NCBI GenBank assembly: GCA_963921195.1
Contig: OY992540.1
Coordinates: 133,598,694-133,662,693 of the forward strand
Length of the DNA: 64,000 nt
From: Pegoplata infirma
Lineage: Eukaryota > Arthropoda > Insecta > Diptera > Anthomyiidae
Reading direction: 5' to 3'
A program made the translations under genes and the position numbers. The notes under the pieces were generated by a model. That model saw only the letters and a program-made list of their open reading frames with translations, ran no database searches and was not told where the DNA came from. Below, one piece after another: positions 10,490-22,430 of this stretch; position 1 is the stretch's first letter; each line of letters begins with the position of its first letter.

Positions 10490-11425
10490 CTTAGGGAGTG
10501 GAGATAGAGCGTAGGTATGTTTTAAAAAAATATTGTAGGGCAAAAAGAAATGGTGGTCGGCCTCACTAATGACCCCTCTCGGACGCACCATTGGACCGGT
10601 AGAAGCTGATTAAATAAAACAAATTTACAAAAAATAAAAAAAAATTGTATGAGGACTGCCATAAAAAATAGAGATAGAGGGTAGGTGTGTTCAGAGAAAA
10701 TGTTTAGACTAAAAAAATACTGTGGGTCGGTCATACATTTTGTTGCTCTAAGGGCTACGAGTGCCATTAGAGCGGTTGGAGCAAATTTTAAAAAATGTCG
10801 TTTTGTGTGGGAGCCCCCTTAGAAATTGGAGATAGGGTATTAGTTTGTTCCAAAGAAATGTTAAGACGTAAAAATTAATGGGGGTCAGTCTTGGAAATGA
10901 CCCCTCTATGACGCACCATTGGAGCAGTAGAAATGATTTTAAGATTAGAAAATTTCAATAAAATTTTTTCAAAAAATTTTAAGAAATAGTAATAACCGCT
11001 ATTCCACGATCCTCCTGGGCAAAAAATTTGAAGAATCGATAGAAGTTTTACACAAAAAAAATTTCAAAAAATTAAAGAGTACAAACATTTTCAAAAATGA
11101 GATTAAAATTTTAAAACCGCATACTAGAGCGCTTTTAAGAATTTTTTGGGATTTTTTTTTTTTTAAATACGTAAAAAAAAACAAAAATTTTGAAAAAAAA
11201 AAAATAAAATTTGGATCATTATTGAAGAAGTTATGAGTAAAAGAAGTTTGAGTAAAGGAACAAACTACCAATTTTTAAAAATTCGATATCTTTTGAACTG
11301 GTCATCAAAAAAATCAGAAAATTTACCACGAAGGAGTTTTCGAAGGGTACTAAAAACTGTAAACAAATTGGGAAAATCTAAAAAAAAAATTTTTCAAAGT
11401 GTCCGATTTGACATGGAATGCCCCA
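10490..11425. mobile_element. Degenerate family F element, right end only (copy 2)
   Basis: The right terminus at 11397-11425 (CAAAGTGTCCGATTTGACAT, then GGAATGCCCCA) matches family F, but no left terminus is present. The body has three or four diverged modules of roughly 140 bp (GGAGATAGGGT...TGTTC...GGGTCGGTC...GACCCCTCTATGACGCACCATTGGAGC), the same modules as in the elements at 4171 and 31556. The piece at about 10707-10745 provides the empty site for the MITE at 5386-6133. Confidence 0.6.
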
Positions 11426-11436
11426 AATACTTAACC

Positions 11437-13360
11437 GTATTATTGACAATCGATTATTTTTGTAGAAAATGCTATAATTTTCAAGCTTTAATTTAAGCTT
11501 AATACACTGAAAAAAAAATTTACCATTTTTAAAGCATGTTGAACTTAATTTAAAAAAAGGAGGGTATGCGAGGGCTCCAAAGATATTAATTCTTCTTCCA
11601 AGTATATTTTTTCCAAAAACATAGTAATGCATTTACTTAAATATATCTTAAAAGTAAGTAAAATTGTACTTAATATAAGTTTAATTGTTTTTATCCAGAG
11701 GAAAAATATTTTTTTAAAATAAGTAAAAATTTCCTTAAAATTACGGATTCTGTGGACCCTATGGAGTCCCAATGTGAGGACCCTACGGCCCCCCAATATA
11801 TGGGGTCCGCCCATGAGTATGTGCATACACTATTATAGGGTCACTAATGATTTTGATCCAAAATTTTGGTCAGAATCGCTCTATCTTGCTTAGTTTTCGA
11901 GATATGGAAATGGGGTCTTGAGAAATTTCATCATGAAATAACTCGAAAACTATAACTCGGAGGGCTTTCGGGTCTTCGGCGGTCATATTCTACAAGTTAA
12001 GGACTACAAAAATGTCTTTAGAATTTTTTTCGTATCTGCAATATTTGCAGAGTTATAGGCATTTGAAAATTCCGCGAAAATCGAAATTTGGATTTAAAGT
12101 TAGGGTCTCATGGGGTCTCCAGATGGGGCCCCCAGATGGGGTCCCCAAAATACCTAATGTAGTTTTTCCTTACGTTAAGTAAATTCTTTCTTAAACTGAT
12201 GAAGATATGGATTCAAATAAAGTCAATGAAATCAATAAAATAAAGATTACTTTTTTCTTAAATTAAAACAAAAATGGATTAAATTGAAGAAAATGCGTTT
12301 TGGAATTAAAGATTAGTACTTATTTGATTCAATGTCTTGCAAATGTCGATACTATTTTTAAGTAAGTTACGTACTTATTTATTTTTTTTGCTCACAATTT
12401 AAATTTTTTTCTTTTAAGTAATACAAAATCTTTTAATAAACCCTTTTTTTCTTAAATGCAATCAATTCGCCATAAATGTAAAGAATATTTAACTTAATTT
12501 AAAAAAAAAAACAAATTAAGGAAAACTTTTGTGTTTTTTAAGTATTTGCATGTACTATCTTCAAGTTTATTTTCTTTGTTTTAAGTAAAACCACCTTATA
12601 TTAAGATAAGTTGAAGTAAATTCCAAAAAAAATTGTTTACTTAAATTAATAACAGTGTTTATTTAATTTCAGTATAGTTATTTTTTTCAGTGTAGCGTCC
12701 AGATTGAGCAAAAAATGAAATAATTTATAGATATTTTTTAGAAAATTTTTTAAAAATATTTTTAAGTCGAATTTTTCCAAGTTCAATTATTAAAAAATGG
12801 TCCAGTCATTTTTATTTAGTTATCAACTAGGTTTTTAAACAACCCAAACAAAAATGAAGTATTTTAAATACAGAAGAAGAAATCTGACTTTTTTGACCCC
12901 CAACTCATTTGACCACTAATTTTTTGTAAACAAAGAAAAATTTTAATTATTCTAATATATCATTAGTTTACACTTAAGTGTACTCAAATAACTAAACAAG
13001 ATAATATTTTCTTTGTTTACAAAAAATTGGTGGTCAAAAAAGTTGGAGGTAAAAAAATACGGATTTATGCTACTGTATTTAAAAATTTTAATTTTTTGTT
13101 TGGGTTGTTAGAAAAACAAGTTGGTAAATGAATAAAAAATTATCGGATCATTTATTAAATTTTTGATGTTTGAACTTGGAAAAAATTGACCTAGAAATAT
13201 TTTTAAAAAATGTTGTAAAAAAAGGTCTATAAATAATTTCATTTTCCAGCGTGACCCTTGTATCTCATTTAATATTTCCCCAATCTGGAATCTATCAAGC
13301 TTAAATTAAAGCTTGGAAAATTTTCTATGTAGCACTTTATACAAAAATAGTCGATTTATA
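11437..13360. repeat. Foldback element family L copy 1, carrying a nested MITE
   Basis: Imperfect arms face each other: GCTTTAATTTAAGCTTAATA (from about 11485) and its partner CTATCAAGCTTAAATTAAAGC (about 13296-13317). They also share CGTCCAGATTGAGC-type, AATTTTTCCAAGTT-type and TTTTGTAAACAAAGAAAA words. The centre is around 12960-13010. The complete small relative at 40908-41229 shows the family ends in CAGTGGCTCACA. The MITE at 11505-12692 splits the left arm. Confidence 0.65.
11505..12692. mobile_element. CACTGAAAAA-terminal element, family K (TA TSD)
   Basis: Begins CACTGAAAAAAAAATTTACC and ends TTATTTTTTTCAGTG, with TA at 11503-11504 and 12693-12694. The empty site can be read from the family L copy near 20490 (AAGCTTGATAGCGTCCAG). 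The interior has repeated GGGGTCC / GGACCC words and a segment (GCTCTATCTTGCTTAGTTTTCGAGATATG type) shared with the element at 27016-29211. No transposase frame. Confidence 0.8.
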
Positions 13361-13368
13361 TTAACAAG

Positions 13369-13932
13369 TAGGGATGATATTTTCATGCACTAAAAAATCG
13401 AAAATATGCGCTTAAAATATGCGCTAAAAAATTCAAAATACGCACTAAAAAACATAAAAATATGCACTAAAAAATAAAATTTGAGCAATAAAAATCTTGT
13501 TTTCATACGAAAAACTTCTAAAAAAGTAAAAAAATAACGCCGGGCTTAAATAGAAACATTTAAAACTTTATGAAAGGGAGATTTTTTATAAACTAGAATC
13601 TATTAAAAAATTAAAAAAAAAAAATATTTTTTCTTATTTTCAAAATAAATTTTTAAAATTTAAAACATTTTTTGAAACAATTAAATTCCAATTTGTGTTT
13701 TTGCTAATTTATGCCAAAATATGCAAAAATATGCACTTAAAAGTTGGATATATGCACAAAATATACATTTAAACCCAAAAAATGCAAAAATATGCATTTT
13801 CATCAAAAAATGCAAAAATATGCAAAACCAAATCGATGCCATTTTAACGTAAATTTCTTGATTCTGAAAGATAATTGGTCGATATCGTTTTTAGGCTATC
13901 GACAAAAAATATGCATGGAAATCACATCCCTA
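13369..13932 (+). mobile_element. hAT-type MITE, family B copy 2
   Basis: Ends TAGGGATGATATTTTCATGC and ...ATGGAAATCACATCCCTA, with the same AATATGC arrays and AAATCGATGCC core as copy 1. The flanks TTAACAAG (left) and ACAATAAG (right) agree at only five of eight positions, so the target duplication has decayed. Confidence 0.85.
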
Positions 13933-14436
13933 ACAATAAGGGTTTTTTCAGGTCATTTTACCAATATTTGACAGTTTTCCTTGTTTTTTAACAAATAATC
14001 TTTTACAGATTTCCAAGGTTTATAGTAAATTTACGAGAATTCCTTGTCAGTTTTATTTCGCCAAAAAAGTTGTAAACTTACAATTTTATTGTTAAAAATC
14101 TTGTAAAATTACAACAAAGCTCGTAATTTTTACTAGGAATCCTCGTAAAATAGGTGGTAGCAAAAATTTAGTAAAGTCGCGAAACCTTGTAAGTTTTATC
14201 GCGTCAAAAAAATTGTAAATTTACAATTTTATTGGTAAAAAGCTTGTAAAATTACAAAATTATTGGTAAAAAGCGTGCAAAATAACAAAGAATTCTTGTC
14301 AAATAGGAGGTAGCAAAAAAAGTTGCAAACTTTTGTTGTAATTTGGCAAGGTTTTTCTTTTTTTAGTGAAGAAGGCTAATTTTAATCTCGAATTTTTAGA
14401 AATGAGAGATAACCTAGACGACAAATAAAATTACTA
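13933..14436. repeat. Degenerate direct repeats of GTAAATTTAC/CTTGTAAAATTAC words
   Basis: Two diverged units (about 14030-14165 and 14175-14300) share CTTGTAAGTTTTAT.GCG, TTGTAAATTTACAATTTTATTG and TCGTAAAATAGG.GGTAGCAAAAA. No gene and no clear termini. It may be the eroded relative of an AT-rich MITE. Confidence 0.45.
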
Positions 14437-15165
14437 CACTCAAAATAATAACTCTGGTAAACTACAGAAAAACTTTGCAAATTTAACAGAGTGCAGCATA
14501 CTTTTCCAGTTAAGTAGCAACATTTCTTGGTAATTTTACTATAAAACTCTGTAAAATGATTTTGACAAAAAAAAAAAACTGTTCATTTACAGAGTTTCTA
14601 GTAAAATAATGGTTAAATAAAACACCATTTAGCATAGAAAAACTCTGTAAATTTAAATATATTTGTAAAATGCATTTGATGCAACCAAAATTTTACAGAA
14701 AAAACTGTAAATTTACAGAGTTTTGTAAAATACACATGTTATTTTGTAAAATTTTTATAAGATTTTTGAAAATATTTTTTTTGGTACTTTTTTAACATTT
14801 AAAAGAAAAAAAAAACATACAGATGAAATGTTGGTGTTTTTTTACAGAAAACTCTGTTTTTAACTATGATATTAAGATTACTAAGAAATAAGTAAAAATG
14901 CAGATAAAACTTAGTTTTTTGTTTATAAAAAATACAAAGTATTTCGATAAATCTGTATTTTAGCAGAAAACTCTGTTAATTATCTGCAAAGTTAAGATTA
15001 CAAAGTTAAAAGTAATTTAACAGATGAAACTTTGTTTTTTTGTCACAACAAAATACAAAGTATTTCCTTTAAATCTGTATTTTGACAGAAAACTCTGTCA
15101 AATATCTGTTGAATTGAGATTACAGTAATTTTACAGAGTATTTGACAGAGTTATTATTTTGAGTG
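14437..15165. mobile_element. CACTC-terminal MITE, family C copy 2
   Basis: Ends CACTCAAAATAATAACTCTG and CAGAGTATTTGACAGAG...TTATTATTTTGAGTG. It is flanked by TA on the left and CA on the right, so the target dinucleotide has changed or was imperfect. The interior has repeated CTCTGTAAA/TTTACAGAG words like the other copies. Confidence 0.85.
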
Positions 15166-15576
15166 CAGATTCAACTCGAATACTTGCTACATTTTTAAAG
15201 AAACAATTTTGTAATTTCTTCCTATTTTTACTAATAAATTTTTCTTTTCATTTTACTAATAATTTTTTTTCTTTTCATTTTAGGTAAGTTCCAGAAATAA
15301 AAATGTTGTTAAATGAAATTATTGAACTTTTTATGTAAGTATATAAAAAAATTCCATAAATTTTTCTTTACAAAAGTAAAACTTCCTTGATTTCTTCGAT
15401 TTTGTTTGCTTCTCTGTTCCTCTAATAAAATTAAATATAATATCCGCATATTTTACTCTGTAACACATGTTTGTATTTAAATTTCATTTCTTGAAATGAT
15501 TTTCTTTTCACACTCTGCTCTGCTTCTGTTTCTGTTTATTTTTAATAACTTCAGTGATTTTCATTTAAATATATAA
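15166..15576. other. Gap without a recognised gene
   Basis: Pyrimidine-rich stretches followed by TTTTAGGTAAGTTCC at about 15280 look like splice-site words, but no supporting coding frame exists on either side. I call nothing here. Confidence 0.4.
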
Positions 15577-16630
15577 CACTGTGCTACACCAAAAATATGC
15601 AGGGGTTCTCATATAAAAATTCGGGTTGGTTGGAGTCCATAGAGTACTGATATACTCATAGTTTTTCTGGATCACTTCGTTAAGTACGTTTTTTATTGGC
15701 AAATGTGTTGGAAAACGGAAATTCTTAAATTACAATTTTAAAAAATTTTTACTTTGTTAGTTTGCAACCGATTTTTGATTTTATGGATTTGTTTTAAAGG
15801 TATAGGTCTTACCTTTCAAACAAAACAAAAATATTAAAAATCGATTAAGAATTGGCTGAGCTACGATCGCTTAAGTAAAAGAAAACCGAATTTTTTGAAA
15901 AATTTGTCATATTCTTTACACTCTAAGTTGAAAGTGAATCATTAAACAATTTTTTTGAATTTTTTGTAAAAAAGTATAGTAAAGTGGCTTTCCAAAACAC
16001 CAAAAAACATAACAATCGGTTAAAAAATGAATGAGTTATGCTAAGTTTTGTGATAGGACATTTTTAATTTTTTTCAGAAACGCTTGTAATTCAAGCATTA
16101 TTCATAAATCTTGTTACTAGTAGTAAATTTATGCGCATATGCATATAAACTAGAGACGTAATTAGATTTGTGCGTGATTCACACATGATCAGAAGTGAGC
16201 GTGATTGAAAATTAATTTTACTCACGTGGTTGTTAGTGAGTGTCAGAGTGAGTGGAATAAAAAAATGGGCGTGTCAGTTACTTCCAAATCCTATTTATAA
16301 TTTTTTGGGTTTGTTTAAAAAATATCAGTGTTACTTCTTAAACAAAAAAATATTGAGAATAGGTTAAAAACAGGCTAAGGTGCGCTTGTTTAAGTAAAAA
16401 ACCTTTTTTGAAGAGTTATACCTGCAACATTTTTATGACAGAAAAAGCTGTGCGCTTGCAAACATGTTTTTTTAAAACGAAATTGCTAAAATTGTGGGAT
16501 CATTTGATGGAAATTTTACCTGTTTATAAATATACATGTGAGGCATTCCACACCAAATGTTCAGTGAGAAAAAAATTGTGTACCAAAATTTTTCAATGGG
16601 TCCGGGGTAAAAAAGTTTTTTATATAACTA

Positions 16631-17587
16631 CACAGTAAAAAGTTTTGGGTTAATTTTAATTCCTAGCTGGTGTGTATATATAACAATGCCAAAAATAATT
16701 TAATTAATTCCATAAAAAAGTTTACTTTCAAAGAGATAAAAAGAGAGTGAGAGAATGGATTTTGAATTTATTTTTGGGTGTTATAATAAAACCAAAATAT
16801 GGAAATAATTTTACACCTAAACAGGTGTTTATTTGAACAAGGCAGGACTTAAATTTCTCCAAAAATAAATAACACAAATGTAAGGTTATTTTTTTTAATA
16901 TTTTTGTGTATTGAATACAAATACAGACCAAATACATGAATAAAGGTAACATCCAGAGGACTGTTGATGTGTCACTCAAAGTCAGCACAACTCTGCATAA
17001 AATAAACTGCTACTGCTTCTATATTAAGAAATTATTCCTGGGGTAGGCACCGTCGTGATCTAAAAATTCCATCTCTCTGCCTTCTGCTTCAAGATTCAGC
17101 TGGCCTAAAAGTAAAGTTAACCAAAAATCAATTAAAATGATTGATAAACGTTTGTAGTCAATACTTACTTGATATTTATATTTCGGTCGGAGTAAAATCT
17201 TCACTTTCTGGATCACAAATTTTGATAATATGTATAAAGATTTTACTTTTGTGTACATTGCTAACCTCTTTTCTCACTTTCATTGAATGAATAAGCATTT
17301 TTTGTTCACTCAATATGACAGCTGTTTTCAATTCCTTGTTAAGTGTTTATCTTAAACTTGATGAAATACAATTTTTTGATGACGTTTGACGTTTATTTTT
17401 TATAAGTTTTTCAAGAGAGAAATTTAATTATTTTTTGGCATCAAAATAAAACTAAAAAAAAATGACATAAAGATAATCGAATTTTTAATCATATAACCCA
17501 TTTCGGATTTAACTTTGAGTTTAATTCCAAAGTAGTTTAAAATGTGCTCCGCTAGGTTTTAAATATAACCCAAAACTTTTTACTGTG
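16631..17587. mobile_element. CACAGTAAAAAGTTTTGGG-terminal MITE (TA TSD)
   Basis: Inverted termini CACAGTAAAAAGTTTTGGGT / ACCCAAAACTTTTTACTGTG of about 22 bp, with TA on each side (16629-16630 and 17588-17589). The right-hand TA is also the first two bases of the hAT family B terminus, so this MITE landed exactly on the end of an older hAT copy. Frames inside (up to 86 codons) show no domain. Confidence 0.8.
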
Positions 17588-17955
17588 TAGGGTGAGATTT
17601 CCATGCAAATGCATGTTTTTTTCGAAAGCCTAAAAACGATATCGACCAATTATCTTTCCGAATCAAGAGATTTGCATTAAATGGCATCGATTTGTTTTCG
17701 CATATTTTGCATATTTTGGTGAAAATACATATTTTTGCATATTTTGATTTTAAATGCATATATTGTGCATATTTCGAACTTTTAAGTGCATATTATTGCA
17801 TATTTTGGCATAAATTAGCAAAAACACAAATTGAAATTAATTTTTTTCAAAAACTATTTTAAATTTTTAAAATTTATTTTGAAAATCAGAAAAATTACTA
17901 TTTTTTCTTCTTAATTTTTTTTTATAGATTTTCTTAATTTTTAAAAAAATCTTGC
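17588..17955 (-). mobile_element. hAT-type MITE, family B copy 3, truncated
   Basis: Reads as the inverse of the family B 3' half: TAGGGTGAGATTTCCATGCA, the AATCGATGCCA complement, then TTGCATATTTTGGTG arrays, ending near AAAAAATCTTG at about 17955. The other half and terminus are missing. Removing the adjacent MITE places TATATAAC (16621-16628) as its outer flank. Confidence 0.75.
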
Positions 17956-18141
17956 TAGACAAACATCTAATCTTTAAAAAAAAATTTTGAGATTTTGGTG
18001 CATTTCGTTTTTATTTGATATATATTTGAACAAGGCAACTTGACACAAACTTGACCATTTTTCCAATATTTGACCACGCCTCCTAAGCCCAGTTTTTGAA
18101 AAATTGAACAACCAAAAACGTAATTTTCTTAGCTCCATATA

Positions 18142-19142
18142 TGAGGCATTCCACACCAAATGTTCAGCAAAAAAAAAGTTGTGTCGTGTCAATATGAAAT
18201 CATTTTCAAAGTATTCGCTCTTAGGGTACTATTAAATAACAAAAATAAAATTTAAGTTTTTTCAAAAAGTGGGCTTTGTAGGCGTGGTCAAAAATTGAAA
18301 ATATCTAACTTTTTTGCCTGAGCATCTTTACTTCAATATTTATGCAAATTAAGTGAAACACAGTAAAGTCTTAAAGACAAAAGCTGTTTATAGATTTTTG
18401 AATGGGCTATCAATTAAATGGGCTATCAATAAAAGCTGAATGGGCTATCAATAAAAGCTAAGAAAATGAAAATTGGAACATTTTCAGAAGAAGTTCTGAA
18501 TTTTTTAAATTTAAACTTAAACTTTATTTTTCAAAAAACATGCCGCAATTTTATTTGTTTTTTATTTTTTTAAAAAAAGTTAAAGGAATTTTCTATCTGA
18601 TCTGAAATTTTTAGAGATGTGTTTTGCCTTGTTTTCGAAAAATCAAAATTCAAAAATTGCAACACGGTTATTTTATACATTAATGGTATTTAAAACATGT
18701 GCGTATGAGTAATATCAATACTTAAAAAATATTTTAAGGGCGATGGTAGCGTGAGTGAGTTTTTAATAACGATTACGCACGCTTATGAAAGAAAAAATTT
18801 AGTCACTCACGATATTTTATTTTGCTCACGCTCATTCACGCACACGTGAGTAGAAAAAAATAAGTTACGGTCACGATGTTCACGTGAGCGTGAGTAAAAT
18901 AAAATATCGTGCTTGAATATTTTTTTTCTTTCATTAGCGTGCGTGATCGTGAATAAATACTCAGGCAAAAAAGTTTGATATTTTTAATATTTGACCACGC
19001 CTACAAGGCCCACTTTTTGAAAAAAACTTAAAATTTATTTTTGTTATTTATTAGTACCCTAAGAGCGAATACTTTGCAAATGATATCCCATTGAAACCAC
19101 TATGGTTTTTCTGTAGTGGAACAGTTGGTGTGGAATGCCTCA
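18142..19142. mobile_element. Family G foldback element, inner copy
   Basis: TGAGGCATTCCACACCAAAT at 18142 pairs with the inverse ending at 19142. TA precedes the left end and CA follows the right. The arms share TATTCGCTCTTAGGGTACTA, AAAAAGTGGGC.TTGTAGGCGTGGTCAAA and GCCTGAG words inverted. The centre (18740-18965) is a set of CACGTGAGCGTGAGT / ACTCACGCTCACG words. The same motif occurs at 16160-16260 and 19480-19575. Confidence 0.7.
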
Positions 19143-20188
19143 CATGGCTATCCATACAACCCATTTAACAATTTACGGTTCACATGTTTTTTTTTCGCTG
19201 AACATTTGGTGTGGAATGCCTCATACGTATTTTTATAAACAGGTAAAATTTCCATCAAATGATCCCACAATTTTACCAATTTCGTTTCAAAAATGTCAAA
19301 TGTTTTTTGTCATAAAAATGTTGCAGGTATAACTCTTCAAAAAAGGTTTTTTACTTAAACAAGCGCACCTTAGCCAGTTTTCAACCGATTCACAATATTT
19401 TTTTGTTTAAGAAGTAACACTGATATTTTTTAAACAAACCCAAAAAATTATAAATAGGATTTGGAAGTAACTGACACGCCCATTTTTTTATTCCACTCAC
19501 ACTGACACTCACTAACAACCACGTGAGTAAAATTAATTTTCAATCACGCTCACTTCTGATCATGTGTGAATCACGCACAAATCTAATTACGTTCCCATCT
19601 CTAGTTTATATGCATATGCGCTTAAAATTACTACTAGTAACAAGATTTATGAATAATGCTTGAATTACAAGCGTTTCTGAAAAAATTTAAAAATGCCCTA
19701 TCACAAAACTTAGCATAACTCATTCATTTTTAAACCGATTGTTATGTTTTTTAGTGTTTTGGAAAGCTACTTTACTATACTTTTTTACAAAAAATTCAAA
19801 AAAATTGTTTAATGATGCACTTTCAACTTAGAGAGAAAAGAATATGACAAATTTTTCAAAAAATACGTTTTTTTTTTACTTAAGCGATCGTAGATCAGCC
19901 AATTCTTGATCGATTTTTAATATTTTTGTTTTGTTTGAAAGGTAAGACCTATACCTTTAAAACAAATCCATAAAATCGAAAATCGGTTGCAAACTAACAA
20001 AGTAATAATTTTTTAAAATTGTAATTTAAGAATTTCCGTTTTTCAACACATTTGCCAATAAAAAACGTACTTAACGAAGTGATCCAGAAAAACTATGAGT
20101 ATATCAGTACTCTATGGACTCCAACCAACCCGAATTATCATATGAGAACCCCTGCATAAATTATTTTTTGTCTTTTGTAGCACAGTGT

Positions 20189-20480
20189 AATTGACGCCAT
20201 ATTTTAAGTTGTTTTATTTAGAAATGTTTATTTAAATTATGCTTATGTTCACGTACCAATGGTTATGTACGTGATCTTATAAAAATTGTCTAATCATCTG
20301 GAAAAATTTATTCAACCCTGATTAACTGCATAGTCAGGCATATTTTCAACAAAAAATAAGAAAATTTGAAAAAATAAGGAATATTTTTATATACTGTTAT
20401 TAGTGAGAGGGGTGTCGTAAGTTTGTCATTCCGTTTGTAACAAATTAAACGAGTATAATTTTCAAAAATTGTATCTAAAT
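20189..20480. repeat. Gap with a HINE remnant
   Basis: The word GTTTGTCATTCCGTTTGTAA at about 20420-20445 is the HINE family signature, but neither end of the repeat is recognisable. Nothing else is seen. Confidence 0.45.
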
Positions 20481-21120
20481 AATTTATAAAGCTTTAATTT
20501 AAGCTTGATAGCGTCCAGATTAAGTAAATAATAAATGTGCTACGAGGGTCGATCTGGAAAATGAAATTATTTATAGACATTTTTAAAAATATTTCTAACT
20601 CGAATTTTTCTAAGTTTAAAATCATTAAAAATTTAAGAAATGATTCAATAGTTTTTAAACAGTAATCAAACAATTTTTCCAACAAACCAAACAAATAATA
20701 AAGTTCTTTAAAACCTCCAATTCTTTTGACCACAAATTTTTTGTAAACAAAGAAAAATTTAAATTATTTTAATATCACGTTAATAAACAATAACATATTT
20801 TCTTTTTTTTACAAAAAATTGGTGTTCAAACAAATTTTAGGTCAAAATTCGAATTTGTTCTACTGTATTTAAAAATTTTAATTTTTTGTTTGGGTTGTTG
20901 ACAAAATTAGTTGATTACTGATAAACTATTGGATCATTTTTTAAATTTTTAATGTTTTAGCTTAGAAAAACTCGACTTAGAAATATTTTAAAAAAATTTT
21001 CTGAAAAATGTATACAAATAATTTCATTTTCCTGATCGACCCTCGTAGCAAATTAATTATTTACTCAATCGGGATGCTATCAAGCTTAAATTTAAGCTCT
21101 ATAAACTACCTACATAGCAT
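20481..21120. repeat. Foldback element family L copy 2 (near-symmetric arms)
   Basis: About 300-bp arms around a centre near 20780: the left reads AAGCTTTAATTTAAGCTTGATAG, TGCTACGAGGGTCGATC and GGAAAATGAAATTATTT, and the right carries the inverse of each in mirror order. It supplies the uninterrupted sequence that proves the insertion at 11505. No coding capacity. Confidence 0.75.
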
Positions 21121-21133
21121 TTTTTTAATTATA

Positions 21134-22428
21134 AGGAGTGAGATCATAAAAATGTTAACACACATTTTTGCCTACAACTTTGGTGTAAAGTTTCCAAATT
21201 TTTTTTTTCGGCAGTTTACATTTTAAAAATATGTCAGTTAATAAATTAATTTACATCATGAGTTTTAATTTGCAATTTTTTACACAATGGACGATGAAAT
21301 AAAAGTGCGTTCAAAAATAATTAAATATTTTCAACAAAACCAAACATGGACATACAAAAAAATTGCCAAAGAAACTAATGTATGCCGCCAAACAGTTTCA
21401 AAAGTGGTAAAAAGGTATCTGGAACACCTAACAATTGAAAGGAAGCCGGGAACAGGAACAACGACTGGTTATCGTAACATTGGTAACGCATATAAAGTTA
21501 AAAGCATCCTTAAGAGAGCTCCTAACACATCTGGCAGAAAAACAGCTCGGTTAGCCCAATGCTCAGACTTTTTTGTACGTAAAGTGAAACGTAAGGCGGG
21601 ACTAAAGTCCTACAAAGTTCAAAAAGTTCCCGATAGAAACGCTTTTAAAAATTTGGAGGCCAAAACCAGAGCTAGAAAATTGAAATCAAATTTTATAAAA
21701 AAATACAACTGTTGTGTAATGGACGACGAAACTTATGTCCTGGCTGATTTTGCGCAGCTCCCTGGTCAAGAATTTTATGTTTCCGATGTTCGAGGAAATG
21801 TTGCGGAAAAATTTCGGTCAAAAAAGCAAACGAAATTCCCCAAAAAATTCCTAGTATGGCAAGCCATATGTAGCTGCGGCCAAAGAAGCCAGTCATTTGT
21901 GACATCTGGCTCTATAAACAGCGAAATTTATATCAAGGAGTGTTTGCAGAAGTGACTTCTTCCGTTCTTGAGTCAGCACAATGTATCCACTTACTTTTGG
22001 CCCGATTTAGCATCTTGTCACTACAGCAAGAAAGCGCTGGAGTGGTATAATGATAATAATGTGGTTTTTGTACCAAGAGAGGCAAATCCACCAAACTGCC
22101 CGGAGCTCAGGCCAGTGGAGAGATATTGGGCTCTTGTTAAAAAAGAATTAAAGGGCACAAAAAAGGTCTCCCAGGACATGTAAGATTTCAAACGTAGATG
22201 GACCACCTGCTCTAAAAAGGTGACAGAAACTACCATAAAAGCCTTAATGGGAGGGTTTCCGGAAAAAGTGGATAACTTTGTTCGTAGTGGTTAGAGTTCC
22301 ATGCGGTTTTTTTGTTATGATTTTGTATTAAATTTTATTTAATAAAAATTTGGTTTGAAGTCTTAAAATTCAGTAGTCTGTTTTTTATTTAACTTTATGT
22401 GTGTTAACATTTTTATGATCTCACTCCT
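21134..22428 (+). mobile_element. ITmD37E-type mariner transposon, copy 1
   Basis: Complete element of 1295 bp. The termini AGGAGTGAGATCATAAAAAT (then GTTAACACAC) are inverted at the right end and flanked by TA (21132-21133 and 22429-22430). It holds a single transposase frame, broken by two nonsense changes. Near-identical to copy 2 at 27567-28878 in the opposite orientation, so both are recent insertions. Confidence 0.93.
21287..22294 (+). pseudogene. DD37E-type mariner transposase, two in-frame stops (copy 1)
   Basis: 335 codons from ATG 21287 (MDDEIKVRSKI) to TAG 22292-22294. N-terminal helix-turn-helix (TYKKIAKETNVCRQTVSKVV) followed by a GTGTTTGYRN linker suits TIR binding. Catalytic landmarks: VMDDETYV (about residue 145-152), FWPDLASCHYS and PELRPVERYW. 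The second acidic residue and the last Glu are separated by 37 residues, which defines the D37E group known from mosquitoes (ITmD37E). TGA at 21953-21955 and TAA at 22181-22183 replace an AGA and a CAA codon that are intact in copy 2. The protein would act in the nucleus to cut and paste the element. This copy cannot make the full enzyme. Confidence 0.92.
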
Positions 22429-22430
22429 TA

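Larger units (their letters stand above)
16539..19223. mobile_element. Family G element (TGAGGCATTCCACACCAAAT ends), outer copy
   Basis: TGAGGCATTCCACACCAAAT is followed by GTTCAG at 16539, with the inverse GAACATTTGGTGTGGAATGCC then TCA ending at 19223, in the middle of the large inverted repeat. The termini resemble family F (TGGGGCATTCCATGTCAAAT), so F and G are probably subfamilies. The flanks are TG and TA. The body is filled by the MITE at 16631, a broken hAT MITE and a second family G element. Confidence 0.6.
15577..20188. mobile_element. 4.6-kb long-inverted-repeat (foldback) element
   Basis: The outermost arms are complementary for about 1 kb: CACTGTGCTACACCAAAAAT... at 15577 against ...TTTTGTAGCACAGTG ending 20187. 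Each arm contains the same ordered landmarks, such as GGGGTTCTCATAT, the complement of CTGGATCACTTCGTTAAGTA, GGTATAGGTCTTACCTTTC and GTGTGAATCACGC. The arms differ by point changes and small indels, so it is not an assembly mirror. The centre holds further insertions (16539-19223). No transposase frame. The target duplication is unclear (flanks ATATA and AATTG). Confidence 0.75.

Noticed and set aside
6632..11496. Frame MSKRSLSKGTNYQFLK found at 6632 and 11233
   Set aside because: It is the interior of family F in two copies, with different frame ends and no codon-level conservation.
15280..15300. Splice junction TTTTAGGTAAG
   Set aside because: No coding frame on either side; pyrimidine-rich tracts are abundant here by chance.
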